Shown: piece after piece, positions 47,481 through 57,304 of the stretch | Position numbering within the stretch: the stretch's first letter is position 1 | How the letters are laid out: the number at the start of each line of letters is the position of its first letter | Source of the DNA: CAWAMR01 sp963783095 | GTDB taxonomy: Bacteria > Planctomycetota > Planctomycetia > Gemmatales > Gemmataceae | Direction: 5' to 3' | Length of the DNA: 64,000 nucleotides | Assembly: GCA_963783095.1 (NCBI GenBank) | Contig: CAWAMR010000008.1 | Span: forward strand, 690,529-754,528 | Notes under the pieces: model-generated | What the model saw: only the letters and a program-made list of their open reading frames with translations | Databases searched by the model: none | Told to the model about the DNA's origin: nothing | Program-made: the position numbers and the translations under genes

Positions 47481-47804
47481 TAAAAACCATCTGAAGTCGG
47501 GATCCGGATGTCCCGATCCGTTATGGCCTCCAACACAACCCTGTAGAAAGACGAGAAAAAAAGTTGAAATTCAGACCGCATCAGGCCAAGCCTTCACGAT
47601 GATGGCTCAGGGCGTCTATCGACTATAATCTCGCTATCTGGCTGTAAAATTTTGGAATCGAGCCTCGCTTATTTAAGGACTATAGACCAACATCAATGAT
47701 GAAGTATTGCAAAGAACAACTCGAATGATGTATGCTTGACCTTGACGTTCCTGCCTTGACTCGTGAAAAGCTCCCTGGTATATGGACGCAATGGGGCATT
47801 GATA
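47481..47804. other. Intergenic region
   Basis: No ORF or structure that I can support. The lower GC content and adjoining IS fragments suggest mobile-element debris. Confidence 0.35.
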
Positions 47805-48369
47805 ATGCCACGCAAAGAGTGCGAGATCATCGTTCAACCCCGGCACAGGGCAGAATTGGAACGCCCCGTGCTCGAGGTCAGAGTTCTTCGATCATTTGAC
47901 CTCAGAATGATTGAGATGGAAGTTTGCCGCCAAGTTAAGCGGCAAATACAACTATCTGCATTTCTTTTCCGTATTCGAACTAAAGGCACGCTGTTGTTTT
48001 CAGATTCTCAACGGTGCGCCCGTTCTTGCGGACGACCGCCAATTAGCCGTTGAAATGAAGATTCTGGCCATCGAACTGGCCAACGATTTTCGAATGGCAT
48101 CTCTTGATATGGGAATTGAAATTTCAACGTCGTTCATCGATTCGATGCTTCGCTGGAAATTTGACCAAGAGCCGGATGCGGTGCAATTGAAGTCGTTGAT
48201 TTCGATCGCGTGCAAGATTCCGTCGGACCCGGATTACGTTGCGTCAGCGGTGATGGCCAATGAAAAGCGGCTGGAAGACTTCCTATACATGCACCTCCAT
48301 TCCTCACCGATTCCGCGGCTCTCCCGAAGATGGATTCCGCGTATCCGGACTGGCAGAATCGATTCGTAA
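47805..48369 (+). CDS. Hypothetical protein, about 187 aa (frameshifted near 47935)
   Basis: The first frame from ATG 47805 gives VLEVRVLRSFDLRMIEMEV. The second frame from about 47935 gives KYNYLHFFSVFELKARCCFQ, ILNGAPVLADDRQLAVEMKI, LAIELANDFRMASLDMGIEI and DPDYVASAVMANEKRLEDFL. The two join naturally after a one-base correction. I recall similar uncharacterised proteins with a VLADDRQLAVE motif. Its 3' end overlaps the convergent gene by 66 bases, an unusual arrangement that may mean one of the two ends is wrong. Confidence 0.5.
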
Positions 48370-48651
48370 CGAGATTTCAGTGGGAGCGGGGCCTTCCGAT
48401 TGGATTCGGGCGATTTCGTCCGCATACCACATGTCAATGCCGCCACGCCAGACCGCCATGTTGTGTGCAAATTCATCCGCCGTCATTCGCTTGAGGCGAT
48501 GTTCAAACACCTCAAAAGGCACTGGAGCTAATACCGTGCTGTAGTGTCTCCGCCCACAGGCGGTTTTGCACAACGATGTGGTCCGTTCCAACAGTGCTCT
48601 CTGAAATTCAACGTACCGATCATAAGCTTCGTGAGCACTCTCGTGGCGCAT
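48304..48651 (-). CDS. Hypothetical protein, 115 aa
   Basis: I choose ATG 48651 (MRHESAHEAYDRYVEFQRAL) rather than the longer frame to 48768. The core PVPFEVFEHRLKRMTADEFA and MAVWRGGIDMWYADEIARIQ looks coding and soluble. The last 20 codons overlap the convergent gene. Family and function unknown. Confidence 0.45.
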   Translation of the reverse strand: MRHESAHEAYDRYVEFQRALLERTTSLCKTACGRRHYSTVLAPVPFEVFEHRLKRMTADEFAHNMAVWRGGIDMWYADEIARIQSEGPAPTEISLRIDSASPDTRNPSSGEPRNR

Positions 48652-49212
48652 GGGTCTGGCCTCCTTGCTCCGATCGCAGATCCATCTGCGATCGACAGTA
48701 TGCCGATACACTGCGAATTCGTCAACAGGAGGAATAGTCTCACAGAGTGCCACCGCATACGACACCAATTCCGCATTCGTTTGGGCAAAGGCCTATATGC
48801 CGTGTATGCGAAAAGATAGTCCCGATTTGTCGAAAGTGATTGAAGAAAAAGGGGAATAGATCTGACTATTCTTCTGCTGTGGCCAAAAAAATACATGCAG
48901 TTGACAAAAGTAAGGCTGCGAAACAGCTGCAACGGGGCAAGCTGGTGTCATTTTTCAGAAGTTGCTGACAGCACTGTAAAATGGAATCAGCGATGCTGAC
49001 ATAACTATTGAATTAATGGTTTGCCAGAAGTTCTCGTCAGCAGTGCACCGTTGACGATCAAACTGAGACACTGCCCGTTTGCGCACCGAAATTTCCAGAA
49101 AATCAAGAGCGAGGACGACGAGATTCGAGCCCGCAACCACCGGATCAACTGTCTCGTACAAAACTTTGGTCATCAAGCACCAAGCCGATTCCTAACTCCT
49201 TGAGATCCTCAA
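48652..49212. other. Gene-free region downstream of the integrase
   Basis: Short ORFs on both strands here lack protein-like composition and ribosome-binding sites. I see no repeat or RNA gene. Confidence 0.35.
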
Positions 49213-50466
49213 CTAACCAAAAACCTGGTCAATCGCCTTTCGCTGCTGATCCGGCAATAGGTGGCGATACCGCCGGACCATTTCCTCGGTTTGGTGCCCC
49301 ATCCATTCGTTGATTACCCGCTGGTCCACGCCTGCGGCCGCGCAGTTGGAAGCGAAGCTATGCCGCAAGACGTGCCAGCCTCGCATGACGGCCCAGGCAC
49401 TCCCCGCTAAAGCACGCTGGAAATGATCGTGTGCTTCGTCGTGCGTCACGGCAATTGGACTTTCCCGGTGTGTTTTACTTCGAACGACTTCCGCTTGGCA
49501 GAACAGGAACTGCCCGCCCGGATGAACGCCCAGCCAATCCTGGAGTGCCCTTTGCACGAAGGCCGACATAGGTACTCGCCTGCTTGTCCGCCGTCCACGG
49601 GCACGCTTCATTTCATGCAAGAGGACCGTGCCCGAGTTGAAATCCAAGTCGTCCACGCGTAGCCGGAGCAACTCACTTCGCCGGGCCCCGGTATGCGCGG
49701 CCAGACACACCATCGGATAGAGGAACGGTTGGGCCCGACAATCGCGAACGTGTTTGAGAAACTGATCGATTTCCGGCCGCGTCAGGTACAATGATTCCCA
49801 CAATAGACGCACTTCGACATCGGAGAGCCCGCCGCGGGCGATCTGGCGTTCGATCTCCGGCCGCGTTTGGAAGGGAGGTTTCTCATCGGCCTTTGGAAAT
49901 TTCAGTCCCCGGCCGGGAAACGTCCCTATCAGCCGGCCTGTATGGACGGCCCAATTCCAGCAGGCCCGCAGGCTCGCAATTTCCTTCCGCAGAGTTGCCG
50001 GTGCTGAGCGGCCGTCCCCGGTAATGTTTCCGTGCCCGCCGGTCGATGTGCCCTTGAATATCGCTTGTCGTAAGTTCCCTCATCCGGAAAGAACTGCCCA
50101 ACGTAGCAAGGATGTGACGCAAGTGAATGCAGACAGTGCGAGCGAGTTTTCTTCAATCGCCCCGTTGGAATGAACGCCGACGTATGCATCACGCAACCCG
50201 CTCAGGGTCAAGATTTGGATCGGCGGTGCGGCCACCGGTTGGCCGATGAGCTTACCATCGGAGAGAAGGAAGGCACCGATGTCTGCGTTCGGTGGTAGTT
50301 CCAGACGGCCCCGTTCGAGGAGTTGTAGATTCTCCTCGAACCGTGCCAACGCCGACTCAGCGGCTGAGCGATCGGTGGTTTTGACAGTCTTTTTAAGTTT
50401 TCTGCCGCCCCAGCGGAAACAGATTTTGAAGTGTCCCGACGTGGGGTGTTCTTCGAGCCAAGCCAT
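49213..50466 (-). CDS. Tyrosine-type integrase (two frameshifts)
   Basis: The N-terminal frame from 50466 (MAWLEEHPTSGHFKICFRWG) carries the Arm-type AP2-like DNA-binding segment. A middle frame has HLRHILATLGSSFRMREL and ARKHYRGRPLSTG, and the C-terminal frame LRKEIASLRACWNWAVHTGR. The catalytic domain is complete: HTGARRSELLRLRVDD (first Arg), WHVLRHSFASNCAAAG (His-x-x-Arg), GHQTEEMVRRY with the final His and nucleophilic Tyr (RRYRHL). Frame corrections are needed near 50013 and 50139. Its start lies about 160 bases from the 3' end of a tRNA-Leu fragment, the usual position of an island integrase. It would move the element in and out of a tRNA-Leu(CAG) gene. Confidence 0.85.
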
Positions 50467-50626
50467 GTGGTTGCCTCCGAGGAATCGTACGCTGCGGGAC
50501 CTGCCCGGACCAGCGACGCGATTCCAACGCAACCCCAATACTGCCCCCCAAATGCCCCCCAAACGGCGGTCAGCGCAAAAAAGAAGGGCTACGCCGATTT
50601 GACGTAACCCCTTGCTTTGCAAGCAG

Positions 50627-50683
50627 TGCCGAGGACAGGACTTGAACCTGCATGAGCTTGCGCTCACTAGCTCCTGAGGCTAG
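50627..50683 (-). tRNA. tRNA-Leu(CAG) 3' fragment, probable attachment site
   Basis: Read on the minus strand, an anticodon arm CTAGC-CTCAGGA-GCTAG (50683-50667) gives anticodon CAG. It is followed by a long variable arm TGAGC-GCAA-GCTCA, a T arm GCAGG-TTCAAGT-CCTGT (50651-50635) and the 3' acceptor strand CCTCGGC plus A (50634-50627). The class II variable arm confirms leucine. The 5' acceptor strand (expected GCCGAGG) and D arm are absent, so the gene is incomplete. With the adjacent integrase this is most likely attP or a recombined att site. Confidence 0.8.
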
Positions 50684-50872
50684 CTTGATTGCCAGGTTGT
50701 AACATTACGTTGGTATTGGACTGATGCTGCAAACTTAGGGATAATATAGGCTTACGACGTGTAAGTCCTTCACGGATATTGTATTCACGTTGTGTTCATA
50801 TTGCCAATGTCTTTACCAAATTTTTACCATTTTCTTTACCAATTGGTAAAGTGGTTCGCCATTGTCCGTCAG

Positions 50873-51010
50873 TCACTTGCCCTCAGCGTAGCGAAAACCG
50901 CCGTCATCCAAATGAAAAGTGCCATAATCACAAGCAAGTTCGGCACGCTTTTCGCGCTGCTCTTGGTGCGAAGATCCCCACGTAACAAAGTCATTTTCGC
51001 GAATCATCAT
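50873..51010 (-). CDS. Small ORF, 45 aa, related to a fragment at 53.6 kb
   Basis: The product MMIRENDFVTWGSSHQEQRE continues KRAELACDYGTFHLDDGGFR to a stop at 50873. A related peptide (FVPWEPPHQKQREYRAEHAG) is encoded at 53592-53720, and the DNA of the two is recognisably similar over about 55 bases. The upstream gene ends 41 bases before this start. Function unknown. Confidence 0.45.
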   Translation of the reverse strand: MMIRENDFVTWGSSHQEQREKRAELACDYGTFHLDDGGFRYAEGK

Positions 51011-51051
51011 CCAGTGGTTTTGCAGCTGTTCAGGCGGATGTGGATGCGTGC

Positions 51052-51294
51052 CTATTGATAACCGCCATCCTTCCAGTCCTGAAAATCCTTCAAAAACTGC
51101 GATCTCTTTTGGTCATTCCATACTCCCTCTGGACAACCGGCTCGTGGCATGCTGCTATTCTGCACTGCGTTGTAAATAGCCTGCCAGTTTTTTTTCACGT
51201 CATCGAGAATCCACAAGTCAAAGAGAAAAGTCATATGGTCTCTGTAACATTGCGTGAAATACGGCTTGATCGTGCCGGTGAATGTGGTTGCCAT
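51052..51294 (-). CDS. Small conserved-looking protein, 80 aa
   Basis: The product has CYRDHMTFLFDLWILDDVKK and RAGCPEGVWNDQKRSQFLKD, ending DFQDWKDGGYQ. The two cysteines and the regular helix/loop pattern suggest a folded partner protein. Spacing suggests it lies in a unit with the CxxCH secreted protein upstream on the same strand (197 bases away). I do not know the family's function. Confidence 0.6.
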   Translation of the reverse strand: MATTFTGTIKPYFTQCYRDHMTFLFDLWILDDVKKNWQAIYNAVQNSSMPRAGCPEGVWNDQKRSQFLKDFQDWKDGGYQ

Positions 51295-51490
51295 AAGGTT
51301 AACCTATGCTCCAAGGTATTTGTTTCCGATTCATTTCATGTCTGACCACTCTTCCGGAGGGTGATCGGAACCTTCAAGGTCGTTTCCCCCTACTCCGTTT
51401 GCGGCGGATTCCACCAGAAGAAAAACGTCGTGGCCCTATTCGTGTTTTTCTCTGAAGTTCAATCAGCAGGGCCAAATTCGAGATTGCGTG

Positions 51491-52627
51491 CTACTGAGCC
51501 CGAGCTAAGGCCCAAACAAAATCGTACGATTGATAGCCAGCAGACGGTAGGGCATTGCCTGTGAGCGGTCCAACCGGCGCTGTGAAACCGAATGGTCTCA
51601 TACCGTTGCCATTGATCTTGCCAGATGCTTGCGCGTGACAGGAATGGCATGACGAGGACCAACTCTGCCAGGTCGTCGGGTCGGGATTCGGGGGAGTTGC
51701 AAATCCAGCCTCCAATTGAGTGTTCCCAAGGATGATTGTCTTATTCTTTGGGTCAAAGAATTGGATTTGCTGACCGTTGGAGACGTAATTACTAAATGGT
51801 GTGTTCCCAAGACCTGCTTGCTTCATGAGCATTTCAGCCTCGCCTGACGGCAGCACATCATGATACGTAATGAACTTTTGGGCAGCGGCGAGGCCCTTGT
51901 TCGATTTAAGTTCAAAGGTCGTCCAAAACCAGCTTGGGCTGTTATCGGTAAATGGATTGCCGGGTGTGGGCTGCACTTTCACCATCAAATGGAGCGCCGT
52001 GAGGGAGAAACCGCCCTCCTGATAGGCTCCTGCTACTGAGCCCGTGACCCAAACTGCTTTGGTCTCGATGGCACCTACAGGGAATTCGATTTTGCTGCCT
52101 TGCTTCCCAAGATAAGTCGATATGCCTTTTTGCGAGTTCAAATGATTGTCTATAATGTAATCGTAGGAGACTGAGTTGCGAGTCACCTCTTGGCCCTCTT
52201 GCGGAAATGGGTTCGTTTCCGCTACGCGTGGATGCGCTGAAAACATCCGGATCTGCTGTATAGGCTCTAGGTGTGGACGGGTACGAATCTTTTTCGCTGC
52301 CTCAAATCGCGGCACGTCTGGCGAGAAAGTATTCGGATCACTTGGCCAAAGTTCCCATTGCGAGAATTTCTGCTCGGTTTTACCGAAAGAAACTTGTTGA
52401 TTGACGCGCACGAAGGCCATCCACGCAAATCGTGATTGTTGCTCTTGTGTGCCGATAGCCAGCTTGCCATATTGTGTGACGAAATCACTATCGGAGATGC
52501 TCCACCAATTTGCAGCCAACTTTGGACCCCCATCGCTTGCCTGTCCACCATCTACTCGTTGCCCTGTGGGAATGATTGCAACAAGTAGCAATGGCAAGAA
52601 GGACCACTTGATCGTTGAATTCAACAT
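51491..52627 (-). CDS. Secreted protein with a c-type haem (CxxCH) motif
   Basis: ATG 52627 follows GGAG and gives a signal peptide (MLNSTIKWSFLPLLLVAIIP), so I reject the 88 upstream codons of the open frame. The 378-aa protein is beta-rich, with a WFWTTFELKSN segment and near the C-terminus WSSSCHSCHAQASGK, a CxxCH haem-attachment motif. A methionine suitable as a sixth ligand follows (NGMRPFGF). It should be a periplasmic or cell-envelope cytochrome-like electron carrier. The short gene downstream may encode a partner. The family is unrecognised. Confidence 0.65.
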   Translation of the reverse strand: MLNSTIKWSFLPLLLVAIIPTGQRVDGGQASDGGPKLAANWWSISDSDFVTQYGKLAIGTQEQQSRFAWMAFVRVNQQVSFGKTEQKFSQWELWPSDPNTFSPDVPRFEAAKKIRTRPHLEPIQQIRMFSAHPRVAETNPFPQEGQEVTRNSVSYDYIIDNHLNSQKGISTYLGKQGSKIEFPVGAIETKAVWVTGSVAGAYQEGGFSLTALHLMVKVQPTPGNPFTDNSPSWFWTTFELKSNKGLAAAQKFITYHDVLPSGEAEMLMKQAGLGNTPFSNYVSNGQQIQFFDPKNKTIILGNTQLEAGFATPPNPDPTTWQSWSSSCHSCHAQASGKINGNGMRPFGFTAPVGPLTGNALPSAGYQSYDFVWALARAQ

Positions 52628-52915
52628 TTCTGTCTCCACGGGAAATTGGGGGGAACAAAGTGCTTGGCAGCCACTTTGTTCATAAGAAAATCTGTTCCTT
52701 TGATCGCGTGCGAGTACATCTTCGCAAAGGCACTCGACGTTTCGGCCGTCAGCTAACTGATCGAGTGTAGTTGGCGATGTCCGCACGCGAGTGTTATTGT
52801 TGTTTGCTTCGATAGCAACTTGGTTCTTGGCAACTTGATTTTCCGACCAAAAGAATAAAAAGAAATGATCTAAACAGACTACGCTTTTCAATTCATTCCA
52901 TCATGAGACAACGTC

Positions 52916-53481
52916 ATGGCTCTTCCCGTTGTGTTTTCACTGCGTTCAGCCACAGGTTCGCCACAGGATTTTCTGCTCTATCCTGGGATTTTCGTCCTCG
53001 GACGATCCCTGACCTGCGACTTGATCGTCCGAGATCTGAGTGTCTCTCGGCAACACGCAAGAATTGAAGTGGGGGAAGGTTCCTGTCGGATAATCGATCT
53101 GGGAAGCCATAACGGCTCTTTCGTTGACGAGCCCAGATCAAAACCTCCTATGTCGACTCAGGGCAAACGATTCGTTTCGGGGAAGCTATATTTGCATTTC
53201 TCCCTTCAAAAACCGTCAAAAATGCGATCAGAGAGGAATCGACGGCCGAAGGTGGGCACAACCGAAAAGCAATTTCTCCGACAACTTATCCCCAGCTCAC
53301 TCCCGCACAGATTCGCGTGTTTCATTTGCTGGTCCAGGGGATGTCTGAGAAGCTAATTGGAAGGCGACTGGGGATTAGCATTCATACTGTGCATAACCAT
53401 ATCAATGCAATCTATCGCGCATTCGCGGTGCATTCTCGTTCAGAATTTCTGGTGCATGTATTGCGTGAGGTGCAGAGGTGA
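52916..53481 (+). CDS. FHA domain fused to a LuxR-type helix-turn-helix (frameshifted near 53135)
   Basis: Residues 1-70 form an FHA domain: FVLGRSLTCDLIVRDLSVSR, QHARIEVGEGSCRIIDLGSH and NGSFVD contain the phosphothreonine-binding Gly-Arg, Ser-x-x-His and Asn-Gly motifs. After a frame change near 53135 the protein continues SYVDSGQTIRFGEAIFAFLP and a GerE/LuxR domain (TPAQIRVFHLLVQGMSEKLI, GRRLGISIHTVHNHINAIYR). About 188 aa in all. It would link threonine phosphorylation by a Ser/Thr kinase to transcription. It starts divergent from the CxxCH gene (289 bases apart) and could regulate it. Confidence 0.75.
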
Positions 53482-53591
53482 CACGGCGTCATGTCATCTG
53501 TGAGATATTGCCCAAAGTGGCGTCACATGACTGCTTAATAACTAAGGCACACTTGTGTGTGTAATACTGCTTGAAAGAGATGATTCGGTGT

Positions 53592-53720
53592 TTATAGCCC
53601 AAGCCAATGAACCTCGTCATCCGAGCGAATAATCCCAGACTCGCCCGCATGTTCCGCACGATATTCGCGCTGCTTTTGGTGCGGAGGTTCCCACGGAACA
53701 AACAGAATCTCGCATAGCGG
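53592..53720 (-). pseudogene. Degenerate relative of the 45-aa ORF at 50873
   Basis: The minus-strand text LCEILFVPWEPPHQKQREYR, then AEHAGESGIIRSDD, matches the small ORF at 50873-51010 in spacing and residues (FVxW...HQxQRExRAE). Frame stays open upstream into GC-rich, non-protein-like sequence, so I treat it as a fragment. Confidence 0.35.
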
Positions 53721-54021
53721 CGGGCGAAGCCGGATCGTCTGCCTTCGTTTGCGTTTGGCCCCTTGAAAGTCCCGTATGGGCGGGGCCAAAAAGCAAACAA
53801 GGCAGCGACGCCGCGCAGCGAAACTGCAACGTGGAGCCAATGGAATCGGCGGATTTATTCAAGCCGGAGGCACCAAAGCGCATTGCGGCACGATGCCGCA
53901 CACCATTGCGCCTGCGGCGGAGGTGGGAAGCGAAGCATGGATGCGAAGCGGGGGCGCGGACCCAAAAAATTGTCTTGGAATCTTCGCCATTACTGCTTTA
54001 CAGCATTGAGGCAAATATTTC

Positions 54022-56228
54022 TCAACGTCGTTTCGAGAGTGCCCTCAGTCGATTCGGCAGTTGCTCCAATGAAGCGGCGATGCGGGTAAAGACGCTATCC
54101 CAATCCCCCGGTTTCGGTTGCCGAAAGAGTCGCATCGTCGGATACCACGGGCTGTCCTCTCGTTGCATTAACCAGCGCCAATCCGAGGCACAAGGCACCA
54201 ATACCCAGACCGGCACGCCCAACGCCCCTGCCACATAAGCCACTGCCGTATCCACCGTCACCACCAGATCCAGCGATTGCACCAGGGCAGCGCTATCCGC
54301 GAAGCTTGCCTGAGTGCGTGCCCCGAAATCATGGACCACCATTCCTTCCGCACTGCCGTCCACCAATTGTTCCGTTCCCGGCCCTTTCTGGATACTGCAC
54401 AGCGTCACGCCACGCATTTTCGCCAAGGTTTGGAATCTCGCTAACGGTACGGAACGGATATGATCGCCGCGATGTTCTAAACTTCCCTGCCAACTGATCC
54501 CAATCCGACAGCCGGGAATGGAAGATAACTCTTGTTCCCAATACGCTACCCGCGTCTCGTCCGTCGATAGGTACGGTATCTCCGCAGGAATGGTTTCCAG
54601 TTTCGTTTTCAGCAGTCCGGGAACACTCAGCAGGGGAACGAATACATCTGTTTTTGGTCCGGCTTGACCTCGTATTACCAGTTGATCGATGCCTCGACAG
54701 GTTTTGGCCAGGTCGATTAGCCCTTCAGGACACTCCAGAATGATCGATCCACCACTGCCCCGAGGAATCAGCGGCGCGTACCGCATAAACTGCACCACAT
54801 CCCCCAAACCTTGTTCCGCTTTCAGCAATAGCGTTCGACCATTCAATGGACTGCCATCCCAGCGGTCTCCCAAAACGGTGGGAAGTGCGCGATTCTTCAT
54901 ACGGAAACGCCATTCGTATTCTGTCCAGCCGCGCTCGAAATCACCGGCAGCCAACCACATGATCGACCGGTTCAGATGAGCTTCCGCATAATCCGGCTTG
55001 AGCCGTAAGGCTTCCTCGTAACAGGCCAAGCCTTCGGGGATTTTGCGCTGGTTAATGAAAATGATTCCCAGGTTATTGTGCGCTTCGGCATATTTGGGTT
55101 GAAGGCGAATTGCCTCCTGTAAGCTGGCAATTCCTTCATCGAGTCTTTCCAGAGTACGAAGCGTGTTGCCCAGGTTGTTGTAGGCCATTGCCATTTTCGG
55201 ATCGATTTCCAGGGCTTTTCGATAACAGGACTCCGCTTCGACCCAGCAGCCCTGCGCGGCCAACGCTACGCCCAAATTGTTGTGGATCTCGGCATTTTTC
55301 GGCTCTAAACGCGCAGCAACTCGAAGGGCAGCCTCCGCTCCCGCGGATTGATTTTGAGCCTCAAGCGATCCCGCTAAATGAACCCAATTGAAGGCTTGGT
55401 CGGGTTTCAGCCGGGTGGTGTCCCGAAAGGCGATTTCTGCCTCTGCCGGCCTGCCTGCCTTCATCAACAACTTCCCTAATCGAAGGTGATATTCTGCATC
55501 ATTCCTCTTCAAGGTGATTGCCTGACGGAAAGACGCTTCCGCCTCGGCCAGTTGGCCGCGTGCTTCCAGCACCGCCCCCAGATGACGATGAAAGTCCGAT
55601 TCCTTAGGCGAACGCTGGATCGCCTCGCGAAAGGCACTTTCAGCTTCATCCAGCTTGTTTTGATCCAGGCAAATCGCCCCCAGGTTGGCATAAGTGGGAG
55701 CAAAGTCCGGACGAACGCGCATGGCTTGCCGGAACGATAGCTCGGCCTCCGCCTTTTTCCCGATCGTCCCAAGCTCACCCCAAGGTTGCAGTGGGCATCA
55801 TGGTGATCCGGATTCAGTTCAAGGGTAGCCCGGAACTTCTCCATTGCCTCGGGCAACCGATTGGCGCGCAGCAGTTGTAAACCTTCTTTAGCCCGCAATT
55901 CCGCCTCCGCCAGTTCTGAAGGCTTGGCTACTCCTTGCGGGGTCGGCGCGGGCTTTGGAAGTACCGGATCGTTGGGAAGCGGTTTGGGTGCGGCCTCGGC
56001 TCGACGGCGGAATTCTTCGGCCAAGTCCCCGCGACCGCTTTCTTCGGCGATAGCCCTGAGCTTGGTAAACATCGTGTAGTCATCGAGAGGTCCAGCGGCA
56101 TTGCTCGATTTTTGTGAAAGCGGTTCGGTCGAGGTTGGTTCGGCAGAGGTTAGCCTCCCTCTATCCGGGGCGGTAGAAGCATGGCCGTTGCGCGGCGAAT
56201 ACGCGGGTTTCGACTTGGGGGCAGGCAT
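54022..56228 (-). CDS. TPR protein with C-terminal GT9-like glycosyltransferase domain (frameshifted near 55768)
   Basis: ATG 56228 (MPAPKSKPAYSPRNGHAS) begins a disordered N-terminus, followed by about nine TPR units such as AEIHNNLGVALAAQGCWVEA and MAYNNLGNTLRTLERLDEGI. One missing G near 55768 splits the frames. The C-terminal 250 residues resemble heptosyltransferase-like GT9 domains: LKAEQGLGDVVQFMRYAPLI, GISWQGSLEHRGDHIRSVPL, LVVTVDTAVAYVAGALGVPV and VLVPCASDWRWL. It lies just after hldA on the same strand, so it probably uses an ADP-heptose-type donor or acts on the same glycan. Many planctomycete proteins share this arrangement. Confidence 0.85.
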
Positions 56229-56263
56229 GGGAAGATGTCCTTCAAAAGAATTCAGGATGGAAA

Positions 56264-57304
56264 TCAAGTAGGTGTTTCGAGAGACAGCTTGGCGGTGTCG
56301 CCGGCCAGGGCGTCATGCAATTCCGAAAGAGAAACCACTGCGGTTCCGAGCTTGCCGACCACGATACCGGCTGCGAGGTTGGCCAGATGAACTGCTTCAA
56401 TCAAGGATGCCCGGCACGCCAGGGCCAAAGCCAGCAGGCTCACCACGGTATCTCCCGCACCGGTCACATCGTAAACCGCACGCGGCACTGCTGCCGGTTG
56501 GTGCCAGGGTTCGGCATCCGGACGGAACAGAGTCATCCCGGCATCTCCCTGGGTCACCAGCACTGCCGTGCCTTCCAGTTCTGCCATCAGGTGGTTACCG
56601 GCCCGATGCAATTCCAGAGGAGTTTGAATTGGTCTTCGTCCAAGTAGTTCCAATTCATTTAGATTGGGCTTGATGATCGTGGCACCGCGATAGCGCAGAT
56701 AATCTTTCCCTTTGGGATCGACCACTACCGGCAAGTTCGCATCCTTCCCCAGATGAATGAGCCGGGCTATGATTTCCGGCGAGAGTACCCCCTTGGCATA
56801 ATCGCACAGGAGTATTGCTTCGGCCTGTGAAATCCGGCGTTCGACCTGGGTCAGCAGAGCCGAAGCCAGGGTCGGGGATAAAGCATGGGTCTGTTCGGTG
56901 TCGATCCGCAACACTTGTTGTTGATGGGCAATGATGCGGGTTTTGGAGGTGGTGGGTCTATCCTCATCGACCAATAATCCTGTCGCTTCAATTCCTGCTT
57001 CGCGCAGAGCGTTTCGGAGTTGTTCCGCAGCAGGGTCTTGGCCGACCACACCACATAACCAGGCATTCGCACCCAGAGCGGCAAGATTGGCGGCAGAGTT
57101 GCCGGCTCCTCCAGGCCGGCTGGTTCGTCGGCGGGTTTCCACAACCGGCACGGGCGCTTCGGGGCAAATCCGGCGGACATCGCCCCAGAGATAGTCATCG
57201 AGAATGACATCGCCAATCACCAATACCTTTCGACCGCCGAAGGCATCGAGAAGGGTATGCCAGTCTATGAACTCGGAAGTTTTGGAAACGGGTCTGGGGA
57301 TCAC
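56264..57304 (-). CDS. hldA: D-glycero-beta-D-manno-heptose-7-phosphate kinase (HldA, RfaE domain I)
   Basis: The 346-aa protein is a PfkB/ribokinase-type sugar kinase: VLVIGDVILDDYLWGDVRRI, RPGGAGNSAANLAALGA and the anion-hole/catalytic DVTGAGDTVVSLLALAL. KGKDYLRYRGATIIKPNLNE is typical of RfaE domain I. It phosphorylates heptose 7-phosphate at C1 for ADP-heptose synthesis. The stop and start of the neighbours overlap, forming an operon with hldC and the TPR-GT9 gene. The gene is intact. In proteobacteria the two activities are fused as HldE; here they are separate. Confidence 0.95.
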   Translation of the reverse strand: MIPRPVSKTSEFIDWHTLLDAFGGRKVLVIGDVILDDYLWGDVRRICPEAPVPVVETRRRTSRPGGAGNSAANLAALGANAWLCGVVGQDPAAEQLRNALREAGIEATGLLVDEDRPTTSKTRIIAHQQQVLRIDTEQTHALSPTLASALLTQVERRISQAEAILLCDYAKGVLSPEIIARLIHLGKDANLPVVVDPKGKDYLRYRGATIIKPNLNELELLGRRPIQTPLELHRAGNHLMAELEGTAVLVTQGDAGMTLFRPDAEPWHQPAAVPRAVYDVTGAGDTVVSLLALALACRASLIEAVHLANLAAGIVVGKLGTAVVSLSELHDALAGDTAKLSLETPT

